Assembly (NCBI GenBank): GCA_946800325.1
Contig: OX326956.1
Location: 73,853,087-73,917,086 of the forward strand
DNA length: 64,000 nt
Origin: Luzula sylvatica
Lineage: Eukaryota; Streptophyta; Magnoliopsida; Poales; Juncaceae
Direction: 5' to 3'
Under the pieces are notes generated by a model, which had not been told where the DNA came from, made no database searches, and worked only from the letters and a program-made list of their open reading frames with translations. Shown in pieces: positions 48,401 to 62,700 of this stretch; the first letter of the stretch is position 1, and every line of letters starts with the position of its first letter. The position numbers and the translations under genes are program-made.

Positions 48401-51400
48401 CGCCGGGACGAGCGATTTTGATATAAAAATCGTGGCATTTGGAGAAAGATTGAGAAAGCCACAATTGGACAATCTTCATATTCAATAATTCAAGAAGAAA
48501 TTACAAAAAAACTGTGTTTTTTGTTAATTCGGCTTCAAAAATCGTAATTTCCCAAATTCGGCCGTGCTGCTGCATTCCTCTCGTCGAGGCGAGCGATTTT
48601 GATATAAAGATCGTGCCATTTGGAGAAAGTATGAGAAAGTTACAATGTGATAATCTTCATATTCAATAATTCAGGATGAAATTACCAAAAAAACTGTATT
48701 TTCTGTTAATTCGGGTTCAAGATACATAATTTCCCAAATTCGTTCACGCTGCTGTATTCCTCTCGCCGGGACGAGCGGTTTTGATATAAAAATCGTGCTA
48801 TTTGGAGAAAGATTGAGAAACCCACAATTGGACAATCTTCATATTCAATAATTCAAGAAGAAATTACAAAAAAAACTGTGTTTTTTGTTAATTCGGGTTC
48901 AAAATACGTAATTTCCCAAATTCGGTCGCGTTGCTGCATTCCTCTCGTCGAGGCGAGCGATTTTGATATAAAGATCGTGCCATTTGGAGAAAGTATGAGA
49001 AAGTTACAATGTGATAATCTTCATATTCAATAATTCATGATGAAATTACCAAAAAAACTGTATTTTCTGTTAATTCGGGTTCAAAATACATAATTTCCCA
49101 AATTCGTTCGCGCTGCTGTATTCCTCTCGCCGGGGCGAGCGATTTTGATATAAAAATCGTGCCATTTGGTGAAAGATTGAGAAAACCACAATTGGACAAT
49201 CTTCATATTCAATAATTCAAGAAGAAATTACAAAAAAAACTGTGTTTTTTGTTTATTCGGGTTCAAAATACGTAATTTCCCAAATTCGGCCGCGATGCTG
49301 CATTCCTCTCGTCGAAGCGAGCGATTTTGATATAAAGATCGTGCCATTTGGAGAAAGTATGAGAAAGTTACAATGTGATATTCTTCATATTCAATAATTC
49401 AGGATGAAATTACCAAAAAAACTGTATTTTCTGTTAAATCGGGTTCAAAATACATAATTTCCGAAATTCGTTCGCGCAGCTGTATTCCTCTCGCCGGGGC
49501 GAGCGATTTTGATATAAAAATCGTGCCATTTGGAGAAAGATTGAGAAAGCCACAATTGGACAATCTTCATATTCAATAATTCAAGACGAAATTACAAAAA
49601 AAACTGTGTTTTTTGTTAATTCGGGTTCAAAATACGTAATTTCCCAAATTCGGCCGCGCTGCTGCATTCCTCTCGTCGAAGCGAGCGATTTTGATATAAA
49701 GATCGTGCCATTTGGAGATAGTATGAGAAAGTTACAATGTGATAATCTTCATATTCAATAATTCAGGATGAAATTACCAAAAAAACTGTATTTTCTGTTA
49801 ATTCGGGTTCAAAATACATAATTTCCCAAATTCGTTCACGCTGCTGTATTCCTCTCGCCGGGACGAGCGATTTTGATATAAAAATCGTGCCATTTGGAGA
49901 AAGATTGAGAAAGCCACAATTGGACAATCTTCATATTCAATAATTCAAGAAGAAATTACAAAAAAAACTGTGTTTTTTGTTAATTCGGGTTCAAAATACG
50001 TAATTTCCCAAATTCGACCGCGCTGCTGCATTCCTCTCGTCGAGGTGAGCGATTTTGATATAAAGATCGTGCCATTTGGAGAAAGTATGAGAAATTTACA
50101 ATGTGATAATCTTCATATTTAATAATCCAGGATGAAATTACCAAAAAAACTGTATTTTCTGTTAATTCGGGTCCAAAATACATAATTTCCTAAATTTGTT
50201 CGCGCTGCTGTATTCCTCTCGCCGGGGCGAGCGATTTTGATATAAAAATCGTGCCATTTGGAGAAAGTATGAGAAAGTTACAATGTGATAATCTTCATAT
50301 TCAATAATTCGTGATGAAATTACACAAAAAACTGTGTTTTTTGTTAATTCGGGTCCAAAATACGTAATTTCCCAAATTCGGTCGAGCTGCTGCATTCCTC
50401 TCGTCGAGGCGAGCGATTTTGATATAAAGATCGTGCCATTTGGATAAAGTATGAGAAAGTTACAATGTGATAATCTTCATATTCAATAATTCATGATGAA
50501 ATTACCAAAAAAACTGTATTTTCTGTTAATTCGGGTACAAAATACATAATTTCCCAAATTCGTTCGCGCTGCTGTATTCCTCTCGCCGGGGCGAGCGATT
50601 TTGATATAAAAATCGTGCCATTTGGAGAAAGATTGAGAAAGCCACAATTGGACAATCTTCATATTCAATAATTCAAGAAGAAATTACAAAAAAAACTGTG
50701 TTTTTTGTTAATTCTGGTTCAAAATACGTAATTTCCAAAATTCGGCCGCGCTGCTGCATTCCTCTCGTCGAGGCGAGCGATTTTGATATAAAGATCGTGC
50801 CATTTGGAGAAAGTATGACAAAGTTACAATGTGATAATCTTCATATTCAATAATTCAGGATGAAATTACCAAAAAAACTGTATTTTCTGTTAAATCGGGT
50901 TCAAAATACATAATTTCCCAAATTCGTTCGCGCAGCTGTATTCCTCTCGCCGGGGCGAGCGATTTTGATATAAAAATCGTGCCATTTGGAGAAAGATTGA
51001 GAAAGCCACAATTGGACAATCTTCATATTCAATAATTCAAGACGAAATTACAAAAAAAACTGTGTTTTTTGTTAATTCGGGGTTCAAAATACGTAATTTC
51101 CCAAATTCGGCCGCGCTGCTGCATTCCTCTCGTCGAAGCGAGCGATTTTGATATAAAGATCGTGCCATTTGGAGATAGTATGAGAAAGTTACAATGTGAT
51201 AATCTTCATATTCAATAATTCAGGATGAAATTACCAAAAAAACTGTATTTTCTGTTAATTCGGGTTCAAAATACATAATTTCCCAAATTCGTTCGCGCTG
51301 CTGTATTCCTCTCGCCGGGACGAGCGATTTTGATATAAAAATCGTGCCATTTGGAGAAAGATTGAGAAAGCCACAATTGGACAATCTTCATATTCAATAA

Positions 51401-52752
51401 TTCAAGAAGAAATTACAAAAAACTGTGTTTTTTGTTAATTCGGGTTCAAAATACGTAATTTCCCAAATTCGGCCGCGTTGGTGCATTCCTCTCGTCGAGG
51501 CGAGCGATTTTGATATAAAGATCGTGCTATTTGGAGAAAGTATGAGAAAGTTACAATGTGATATTCTTCATATTCAATAATTCAGGATGAAATTACCAAA
51601 AAAACTGTATTTTCTGTTAAATCGGGTTCAAAATACATAATTTCCCAAATTCGTTCGCGCAGCTGTATTCCTCTCGCCGGGGCGACCGATTTTGATATAA
51701 AAATCGTGCCATTTGGAGAAAGATTGAGATAGCCACAATTGGACAATCTTCATATTCAATAATTCAAGAAGAAATTACAAAAAACTGTGTTTTTTGTTAA
51801 TTCGGGTTCAAAATACGTAATTTCCCAAATTCGGCCGCGTTGATGCATTCCTCTCGTCGAGGCGAGCGATTTTGATATAAAGATCGTGCTATTTGGAGAA
51901 AGTATGAGAAAGTTACAATGTGATATTCTTCATATTCAATAATTCAGGATGAAATTACCAAAAAAACTGTATTTTCTGTTAATTCGGGTTCAAAATACAT
52001 AATTTTCCAAATTCGTTCACGCTGCTGTATTCCTCTCGCCGGGACGAGCGATTTTGATATAAAAATCGTGGCATTTGGAGAAAGATTGAGAAAGCCACAA
52101 TTGGACAATCTTCATATTCAATAATTCAAGAAGAAATTACAAAAAAACTGTGTTTTTTGTTAATTCGGCTTCAAAAATCGTAATTTCCCAAATTCGGCCG
52201 TGCTGCTGCATTCCTCTCGTCGAGGCGAGCGATTTTGATATAAAGATCGTGCCATTTGGAGAAAGTATGAGAAAGTTACAATGTGATAATCTTCATATTC
52301 AATAATTCAGGATGAAATTACCAAAAAAACTGTATTTTCTGTTAATTCGGGTTCAAGATACATAATTTCCCAAATTCGTTCACGCTGCTGTATTCCTCTC
52401 GCCGGGACGAGCGGTTTTGATATAAAAATCGTGCTATTTGGAGAAAGATTGAGAAACCCACAATTGGACAATCTTCATATTCAATAATTCAAGAAGAAAT
52501 TACAAAAAAAACTGTGTTTTTTGTTAATTCGGGTTCAAAATACGTAATTTCCCAAATTCGGTCGCGTTGCTGCATTCCTCTCGTCGAGGCGAGCGATTTT
52601 GATATAAAGATCGTGCCATTTGGAGAAAGTATGAGAAAGTTACAATGTGATAATCTTCATATTCAATAATTCATGATGAAATTACCAAAAAAACTGTATT
52701 TTCTGTTAATTCGGGTTCAAAATACATAATTTCCCAAATTCGTTCGCGCTGC
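45481..52752 (+). repeat. Twenty-monomer (3,636 bp) tandem duplication, nearly identical
   Basis: Copies at about 45481-49116 and 49117-52752. Every rare variant checked matches at offset 3,636: GGTGAAAGATTGAGAAAACC (45532, 49168), TTTGTTCGCG, ATTCGTGATG, GGATAAAG, GGGTACAAAAT, GACAAAG, CGGGGTTC, GTTGGTGC, GCGACCGAT, GAGATAGCC, GTGGCATTT and GGCTTCAAAAATCG. One difference found is A at 46023 against C at 49659. The left flank differs (TTAAATC and GCAGC against TTAATTC and GCTGC), and so does the sequence past the right end. Confidence 0.9.
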
Positions 52753-55420
52753 TGTATTCCTCTCGCCGGGGCGAGCGATTTTGATATAAAAATCGTGCCA
52801 TTTGGAGAAAGATTGAGAAAGCCACAATTGGACAATCTTCATATTCAATAATTCAAGAAGAAATTACAAAAAAAACTGTGTTTTTTGTTAATTCTGGTTC
52901 AAAATACGTAATTTCCCAAATTCGGCCGCGCTGCTGCATTCCTCTCGTCGAGGCGAGCGATTTTGATATAAAGATCGTGCCATTTGGAGAAAGTATGAGA
53001 AAGTTAAAATGTGATAATCTTCATATTCAATAATTCAGGATGAAATTACCAAAAAAACTGTATTTTCTGTTAAATCGGGTTCAAAATACATAATTTCCCA
53101 AATTCGTTCGCGCAGCTGTATTCCTCTCGCCGGGGCGAGCGATTTTGATATAAAAATCGTGCCATTTGGAGAAAGATTGAGAAAGCCACAATTGGACAAT
53201 CGTCATATTCAATAATTCAAGACGAAATTACAAACAAAACTGTGTTTTTTGTTAATTCGGGTTCAAAATACGTAATTTCCCAAATTCGGCCGCGCTGCTG
53301 CATTCCTCTCGTCGAAGCGAGCGATTTTGATATAAAGATTGTGCCATTTGGAGATAGTATGAGAAAGTTACAATGTGATAATCTTCATATTCAATAATTC
53401 AGGATGAAATTACCAAAAAAACTGTATTTTCTGTTAATTCGGGTTCAAAATACATAATTTCGCAAATTCGTTCGCGCTGCTGTATTCCTCTCGCCGGGAC
53501 GAGCGATTTTGATATAAAAATCGTGCCATTTGGAGAAAGATTGAGAAAGCCACAATTGGACAATCTTCATATTCAATAATTCAAGAAGAAATTACAAAAA
53601 AACTGTGTTTTTTGTTAATTCGGCTTCAAAAATCGTAATTTCCCAAATTCGGCCGCGCTGCTGCATTCCTCTCGTCGAGGCGAGCGATTTTGATATAAAG
53701 ATCGTGCCATTTGGAGAAAGTATGAGAAAGTTACAATGTGATAATCTTCATATTCAATAATTCAGGATGAAATTACCAAAAAAACTGTATTTTCTATTAA
53801 TTCGGGTTCAAGATACATAATTTCCCAAATTCGTTCGCGCTGCTGTATTCCTCTCGTCGGGACGAGCGATTTTGATATAAAAATCGTGCTATTTGGAGAA
53901 AGATTGAGAAACCTACAATTGGACAATCTTCATATTCAATAATTCAAGAAGAAATTACAAAAAAAACTGTGTTTTTTGTTAATTCGGGTTCAAAATACGT
54001 AATTTCCCAAATTCGGTCACGCTGCTGCATTCCTCTCGTCGAGGCGAGCGATTTTGATATAAAGATCGTGCCATTTGGAGAAAGTATGAGAAATTTACAA
54101 TGTGATAATCTTCATATTCAATAATTCATGATGAAATTACCAAAAAAACTGTATTTTCTGTTAATTCGGGTTCAAAATACATAATTTCCCAAATTCGTTC
54201 GCGCTGCTGTATTCCTCTCGCCGGGGCGAGCGATTTTGATATAAAAATCGTGCCATTTGGAGAAAGATTGAGAAAGCCACAATTGGACAATCTTCATATT
54301 CAATAATTCAAGAAGAAATTACAAAAAAAACTGTGTTTTTTGTTAATTCTGGTTCAAAATACGTAATTTCCCAAATTCGGCCGCGCTGCTGCATTCCTCT
54401 CGTCGAGGCGAGCGATTTTGATATAAAGATCGTGCCATTTGGAGAAAGTATGAGAAAGTTACAATGTGATAATCTTCATATTCAATAATTCAGGATGAAA
54501 TTACCAAAAAAACTGTATTTTCTGTTAAATCGGGTTCAAAATACATAATTTCCCAAATTCGTTTGCGCAGCTGTATTCCTCTCACCGGGGCGAGCGATTT
54601 TGATATAAAAATCGTGCCATTTGGAGAAAGATTGAGAAAGCCACAATTGGACAATCTTCATATTCAATAATTCAAGACGAAATTACAAACAAAACTGTGT
54701 TTTTTGTTAATTCGGGTTCAAAATACGTAATTTCCCAAATTCGGCCGCGCTGCTGCATTCCTCTCGTCGAAGCGAGTGATTTTGATATAAAGATCGTGCC
54801 ATTTGGAGATAGTATGAGAAAGTTACAATGTGATAATCTTCATATTCAATAATTCAGGATGAAATTACCAAAAAAACTGTATTTTCTGTTAATTCGGGTT
54901 CAAAATACATAATTTCCCAAATTCGTTCGCGCTGCTGTATTCCTCTCGCCGGGGCGAGCGATTTTGATATAAAAATCGTGCCATTTGGAGAAAGATTGAG
55001 AAAGCCACAATTGGACAATCTTCATATTCAATAATTCAAGAAGAAATTACAAAAAAACTGTGTTTTTTGTTAATTCGGCTTCAAAAATCGTAATTTCCCA
55101 AATTCGGCCGCGATGCTGCATTCCTCTCGTCGAGACGAGCGATTTTGATATAAAGATCGTGCCATTTGGAGAAAGTATGAGAAAGTTACAATGTGATAAT
55201 CTTCATATTCAATAATTCAGGATGAAATTACCAAAAAAACTGTATTTTCTGTTAATTCGGGTTCAAGATACATAATTTCCCAAATTCGTTCGCGCTGCTG
55301 TATTCCTCTCGCCGGGACGAGCGATTTTGATATAAAAATCGTGCTATTTGGAGAAAGATTGAGAAACCCACAATTGGACAATCTTCATATTCAATAATTC
55401 AAGAAGAAATTACAAAAAAC
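52166..55420 (+). repeat. Eight-monomer (1,455 bp) repeat, about 2.2 copies
   Basis: GGCTTCAAAAATCG lies at 52166, 53621 and 55076, exactly 1,455 bp apart. GGTTCAAGATAC, GTGCTATTTGG, TTCTGGTTC and CAAACAAAAC (53231, 54686) keep the same spacing. The unit is related to the right half of the adjacent 3,636 bp block. The third copy stops matching near 55.4 kb. From 55076 a further partial repeat at 1,088 bp (six monomers) leads to 56164. Confidence 0.8.
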
Positions 55421-58400
55421 TGTGTTTTTTGTTAATTCGGGTTCAAAATACGTAATTTCCCAAATTCGGCCGCGCAGCTGCATTCCTCTCGTCGAGGCGA
55501 GCGATTTTGATATAAAGATCGTGCCATTTGGAGAAAGTATGAGAAAGTTACAATGTGATAATCTTCATATTCAATAATTCAGGATGAAATTACCAAAAAA
55601 ACTGTATTTTCTGTTAAATCGGGTTCAAAATACATAATTTCCCAAATTCGTTCGCGCAGCTGTATTCCTCTCGCCGGGGCGAGCGATTTTGATATAAAAA
55701 TCGTGCCATTTGGAGAAAGATTGAGAAAGCCACAATTGGACAATCTTCATATTCAATAATTCAAGAAGAAATTACAAAAAAACTGTGTTTTTTGTTAATT
55801 CGGGTTCAAAATACGTAATTTCCCAAATTCGGCCGCGAAGCTGCATTCCTCTCGTCGAGGCGAGCGATTTTGATATAAAGATCGTGCCATTTGGAGAAAG
55901 TATGAGAAAGTTACAATGTGATAATCTTCATATTCAATAATTCATGATGAAATTACCAAAAAAACTGTATTTTCTGTTAATTCGGGTTCAAAATACATAA
56001 TTTCCCAAATTCGTTCCCGCTGCTGTATTCCTCTCGCCGGGACGAGCGATTTTGATATAAAAATCGTGCCATTTGGAGAAAGATTGAGAAAGCCACAATT
56101 GGACAATCTTCATATTCAATAATTCAAGAAGAAATTACAAAAAAACTGTGTTTTTTGTTAATTCGGCTTCAAAAATCGTAATTTCCCAAATTCGGCCGCG
56201 ATGCTGCATTCCTCTCGTCGAGACGAGCGATTTTGATATAAAGATCGTGCCATTTGGAGAAAGTATGAGAAAGTTACAATGTGATAATCTTCATATTCAA
56301 TAATTCAGGATGAAATTACCAAAAAAACTGTATTTTCTGTTAATTCGGGTTCAAGATACATAATTTCCCAAATTCGTTCGCGCTGCTGTATTCCTCTCGC
56401 CGGGACGAGCGATTTTGATATAAAAATCGTGCTATTTGGAGAAAGATTGAGAAACCCACAATTGGACAATCTTCATATTCAATAATTCAAGAAGAAATTA
56501 CAAAAAAAACTGTGTTTTTAGTTAATTCGGGTTCAAAATACGTAATTTCCCAAATTCGGTCGCGCTGCTGCATTCCTCTCGTCGAGGCGAGCGATTTTGA
56601 TATAAAGATCGTGCCATTTGGAGAAAGTATGAGAAAGTTACAATGTGATAATCTTCATATTCAATAATTCATGATGAAATTACCAAAAAAACTGTATTTT
56701 CTGTTAATTCGGGTTCAAAATACATAATTTCCCAAATTCGTTCGCGCTGCTGTATTCCTCTCGCCGGGGCGAGCGATTTTGATATAAAAATCGTGCCATT
56801 TGGAGAAAGATTGAGAAAGCCACAATTGGACAATCTTCATATTCAATAATTCAAGAAGAAATTACAAAAAAAACTGTGTTTTTTGTTAATTCTGGTTCAA
56901 AATACGTAATTTCCCAAATTCGGCCGCGCTGCTGCATTCCTCTCGTCGAGGCGAGCGATTTTGATATAAAGATCGTGCCATTTGGAGAAAGTATGAGAAA
57001 GTTACAATGTGATAATCTTCATATTCAATAATTCATGATGAAATTACCAAAAAAACTGTATTTTCTGTTAATTCGGGTTCAAAATACATAATTTTCCAAA
57101 TTCGTTCGCGCTGCTGTATTCCTCTCGCCGGGGCGAGCGATTTTGATATAAAAATCGTGCCATTTGGAGAAAGATTGAGAAAGCCACAATTGGACAATCT
57201 TCATATTCAATAATTCAAGAAGAAATTACAAAAAAAACTGTGTTTTTTGTTAATTCTGGTTCAAAATACGTAATTTCCCAAATTCGGCCGCGCTGCTGCA
57301 TTCCTCTCGTCGAGGCGAGCGATTTTGATATAAAGATCGTGCCATTTGGAGAAAGTATGAGAAAGTTACAATGTGATAATCTTCATATTCAATAATTCAG
57401 GATGAAATTACCAAAAAAACTGTATTTTCTGTTAAATCGGGTTCAAAATACATAATTTCCAAAATTCGTTCGCGCAGCTGTATTCCTCTCGCCGGGGCGA
57501 GCGATTTTGATATAAAAATCGTGCCATTTGGAGAAAGATTGAGAAAGCCACAATTGGACAATCTTCATATTCAATAATTCAAGACGAAATTACAAAAAAA
57601 ACTGTGTTTTTTGTTAATTCGGGTTCAAAATACGTAATTTCCCAAATTCGGCCGCGCTGCTGCATTCCTCTCGTCGAGGCGAGCGATTTTGATATAAAGA
57701 TCGTGCCATTTAGAGATAGTATGAGAAAGTTACAATGTGATAATCTTCATATTCAATAATTCAGGATGAAATTACCAAAAAAACTGTATTTTCTGTTAAT
57801 TCGGGTTCAAAATACATAATTTCCCAAATTCGTTCGCGCTGCTGTATTCCTCTCGCCGGGACGAGCGATTTTGATATAAAAATCGTGCCATTTGGAGAAA
57901 GATTGAGAAAGCCACAATTGGACAATCTTCATATTCAATAATTCAAGAAGAAATTACAAAAAACTGTGTTTTTTGTTAATTCGGGTTCAAAATACGTAAT
58001 TTCCCAAATTCGGCCGCGTTGCTGCATTCCTCTCGTCGAGGCGAGCGATTTTGATATAAAGATCGTGCCATTTGGAGATAGTATGAGAAAGTTACAATGT
58101 GATAATCTTCATATTCAATAATTCAGGATGAAATTACCAAAAAAACTGTATTTTCTGTTAAATCGGGTTCAAAATACATAATTTCCCAAATTCGTTCGCG
58201 CAGCTGTATTCCTCTCGCCGGGGCGAGCGATTTTGATATAAAAATCGTGCCATTTGGAGAAAGATTGAGAAAGCCACAATTGGACAATCTTCATATTCAA
58301 TAATTCAAGAAGAAATTACAAAAAAACTGTGTTTTTTGTTAATTCGGGTTCAAAATACGTAATTTCCCAAATTCGGCCGCGATGCTGCATTCCTCTCGTC

Positions 58401-59779
58401 GAGGCGAGCGATTTTGATATAAAGATCGTGCCATTTGGAGAAAGTATGAGAAAGTTACAATGTGATAATCTTCATATTCAATAATTCATGATGAAATTAC
58501 CAAAAAAACTGTATTTTCTGTTAATTCGGGTTCAAAATACATAATTTCCCAAATTCGTTCACGCTGCTGTATTCCTCTCGCCGGGACGAGCGATTTTGAT
58601 ATAAAAATCGTGCCATTTGGAGAAAGATTGAGAAAGCCACAATTGGACAATCTTCATATTCAATAATTCAAGAAGAAATTACAAAAAAAACTGTGTTTTT
58701 TGTTAATTCTGGTTCAAAATACGTAATTTCCCAAATTCGGCCGCGTTGCTGCATTCCTCTCTTCGAGGCGAGCGATTTTGATATAAAGATCGTGCCATTT
58801 GGAGAAAGTATGAGAAAGTTACAATGTGATAATCTTCATATTCAATAATTCAGGATGAAATTACCAAAAAAACTGTATTTTCTGTTAAATCGGGTTCAAA
58901 ATACATAATTTCCCAAATTCGTTCGCGCAGCTGTATTCCTCTCGCCGGGGCGAGCGATTTTGATATAAAAATCGTGCCATTTGGAGAAAGATTGAGAAAG
59001 CCACAATTGGACAATCTTCATATTCAATAATTCAAGACGAAATTACAAAAAAAACTGTGTTTTTTGTTAATTCGGGTTCAAAATACGTAATTTCCCAAAT
59101 TCGGCCGCGCTGCTGCATTCCTCTCGTCGAGGCGAGCGATTTTGATATAAAGATCGTGCCATTTGGAGAAAGTATGAAAAAGTTACAATGTGATAATCTT
59201 CATATTCAATAATTCATGATGAAATTACCAAAAAAACTGTATTTTCTGTTAAATCGGGTTCAAAATACATAATTTCCCAAATTCGTTCGCGCAGCTGTAT
59301 TCCTCTCGCCGGGGCGAACGATTTTGATATAAAAATCGTGCCATTTGGTGAAAGATTGAGAAAACCACAATTGGACAATCTTCATATTCAATAATTCAAG
59401 AAGAAATTACAAAAAAAACTGTGTTTTTTGTTAATTCGGGTTCAAAATACGTAATTTCCCAAATTCGACCGCGATGCTGCATTCCTCTCGTCGAGGCGAG
59501 CGATTTTGATATAAAGATCGTGCCATTTGGAGAAAGTATGAGAAAGTTACATTGTGATAATCTTTATATTCAATAATTCAGGATGAAATTACCAAAAAAA
59601 CTGTATTTTCTGTTAATTCGGGTTCAAAATACATAATTTCCCAAATTCGTTCGCGCTGCTGTATTCCTCTCGCCGGGGCGAGCGATTTTGATATAAAAAT
59701 CGTGCCATTTGGAGAAAGATTGAGAAAGCCACAATTGGACAATCTTCATATTCAATAATTCAAGAAGAAATTACAAAAA
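55421..59779 (+). repeat. A-B dimers with TTAAATCGGG and TTCTGGTTC variants
   Basis: Uninterrupted alternation. It mixes A tails TTAAATCGGG and TTAATTCGGG, B ends CGCGCAGCTG and CGCGCTGCTG, CAAGACGAAATT, GGAGATAG and TTCTGGTTC in varying order, with local repeats of about 728 bp. Nothing other than the satellite is seen. Confidence 0.75.
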
Positions 59780-62700
59780 AAACTGTGTTTTTTGTTAATT
59801 CGGGTTCAAAATACGTAATTTCCCAAATTCGGCCGCGCTGCTGCATTTCTCTCGTCCAGGCGAGCGATTTTGATATAAAGATCGTGCCATTTGGAGAAAG
59901 TATGAGAAAGTTACAATGTGATAATCTTCATATTCAATAATTCAGGATGAAATTACCAAAAAAATTGTATTTTCTGTTAATTCGGGTTCAAAATACATAA
60001 TTTCCCAAATTCGTTCGCGCTGCTGTATTCCTCTCGCCGGGGCGAACGATTTTGATATAAAAATCGTGCCATTTGGAGAAAGATTGAGGAAACCACAATT
60101 GGACAATCTTCATATTCAATAATTCAAGAAGAAATTACAAAAAAAACTGTGTTTTTTGTTAATTCGGGTTCAAAATACGTAATTTCCCAAATTCGGCCGC
60201 GATGCTGCATTCCTCTCGTCGAGGCGAGCGATTTTGATATAAAGATCGTGCCATTTGGAGAAAGTATGAGAAAGTTACAATGTGATAATCTTCATATTCA
60301 ATAATTCATGATGAAATTACCAAAAAAACTGTATTTTCTGTTAAATCGGGTTCAAAATACATAATTTCCAAAATTCGTTCGCGCAGCTGTATTCCTCTCG
60401 CCGGGGCGAACGATTTTGATATAAAAATCGTGCCATTTGGAGAAAGATTGAGAAAGCCACAATTGGACAATCTTCATATTCAATAATTCAAGAAGAAATT
60501 CCAAAAAAAACTGTGTTTTTTGTTAATTCGGGTTCAAAATACGTAATTTCCCAAATTCGGCGGCGCTGCTGCATTCCTCTCGTCGAGGCGAGCGATTTTG
60601 ATATAAAGATCGTGCCATTTGGAGAAAGTATGAGAAAGTTACAATGTGATAATCTTCATATTCAATAATTCAGGATGAAATTACCAAAAAAAACTGTATT
60701 TTCTGTTAAATCGGGTTCAAAATACATAATTTCCCAAATTCGTTCGCGCTGCTGTATTCCTCTCGCCGGGGCGAGCGATTTTGATATAAAAATCGTGCCA
60801 TTTGGAGAAAGATTGTGAAAGCCACAATTGGACAATCTTCATATTCAATAATTCAAGAAGAAATTACAAAAAAACTGTGTTTTTTGTTAATTCGGGTTCA
60901 AAATACGTAATTTCCCAAATTCGGCGGCGCTGCTGCATTCCTCTCGTCGAGGCGAGCGATTTTGATATAAAGATCGTGCCATTTGGAGAAAGTATGAGAA
61001 AGTTACAATGTGATAATCTTCATATTCAATAATTCAGGATGAAATTACCAAAAAAAACTGTATTTTCTGTTAAATCGGGTTCAAAATACATAATTTCCCA
61101 AATTCGTTCGCGCAGCTGTATTCCTCTCGCCGGGGCGAGCGATTTTGATATAAAAATCGTGCCATTTGGAGAAAGATTCAGAAAGCCACAATTGGACAAT
61201 CTTCATATTCAATAATTCAAGAAAAAATTACAAAAAAACTGTGTTTTTTGTTAATTCGGGTTCAAAATACGTAATTTCCCAAATTCGGCCGCGATGCTGC
61301 ATTCCTCTCGTCGAGGCGAGCGATTTTGATATAAAGATCGTGCCATTTGGAGAAAGTATGAGAAAGTTACAATGTGATAATCTTCATATTCAATAATTCA
61401 TGATGAAATTACCAAAAAAACTGTATTTTCTGTTAATTCGGGTTCAAAATACATAATTTCCCAAATTCGTTCACGCTGCTGTATTCCTCTCGCCGGGACG
61501 AGCGATTTTGATATAAAAATCGTGCCATTTGGAGAAAGATTGAGAAAGCCACAATTGGACAATCTTCATATTCAATAATTCAAGAAGAAATTACAAAAAA
61601 AACTGTGTTTTTTGTTAATTCTGGTTCAAAATACGTAATTTCCCAAATTCGGCCGCGCAGCTGCATTCCTCTCGTCGAGGCGAGCGATTTTGATATAAAG
61701 ATCGTGCCATTTGGAGAAAGTATGAGAAAGTTACAATGTGATAATCTTCATATTCAATAATTCAGGATGAAATTACCAAAAAAACTGTATTTTCTGTTAA
61801 ATCGGGTTCAAAATACATAATTTCCCAAATTCGTTCGCGCAGCTGTATTCCTCTCGCCGGGGCGAGCGATTTTGATATAAAAATCGTGCCATTTGGAGAA
61901 AGATTGAGAAAGCCACAATTAGACAATCTTCATATTCAATAATTCAAGAAGAAATTACAAAAAAAAACTGTGTTTTTTGTTAATTCGGGTTCAAAATACG
62001 TAATTTCCCAAATTCGGCCGCGCTGCTGCATTTCTCTCGTCCAGGCGAGCGATTTTGATATAAAGATCGTGCCATTTGGAGAAAGTATGAGAAAGTTACA
62101 ATGTGATAATCTTCATATTCAATAATTCAGGATGAAATTACCAAAAAAATTGTATTTTCTGTTAATTCGGGTTCAAAATACATAATTTCCCAAATTCGTT
62201 CGCGCTGCTGTATTCCTCTCGCCGGGGCGAACGATTTTGATATAAAAATCGTGCCATTTGGAGAAAGATTGAGGAAACCACAATTGGACAATCTTCATAT
62301 TCAATAATTCAAGAAGAAATTACAAAAAAAACTGTGTTTTTTGTTAATTCGGGTTCAAAATACGTAATTTCCCAAATTCGGCCGCGATGCTGCATTCCTC
62401 TCGTCGAGGCGAGCGATTTTGATATAAAGATCGTGCCATTTGGAGAAAGTATGAGAAAGTTACAATGTGATAATCTTCATATTCAATAATTCATGATGAA
62501 ATTACCAAAAAAACTGTATTTTCTGTTAAATCGGGTTCAAAATACATAATTTCCAAAATTCGTTCGCGCAGCTGTATTCCTCTCGCCGGGGCGAACGATT
62601 TTGATATAAAAATCGTGCCATTTGGAGAAAGATTGAGAAAGCCACAATTGGACAATCTTCATATTCAATAATTCAAGAAGAAATTCCAAAAAAAACTGTG

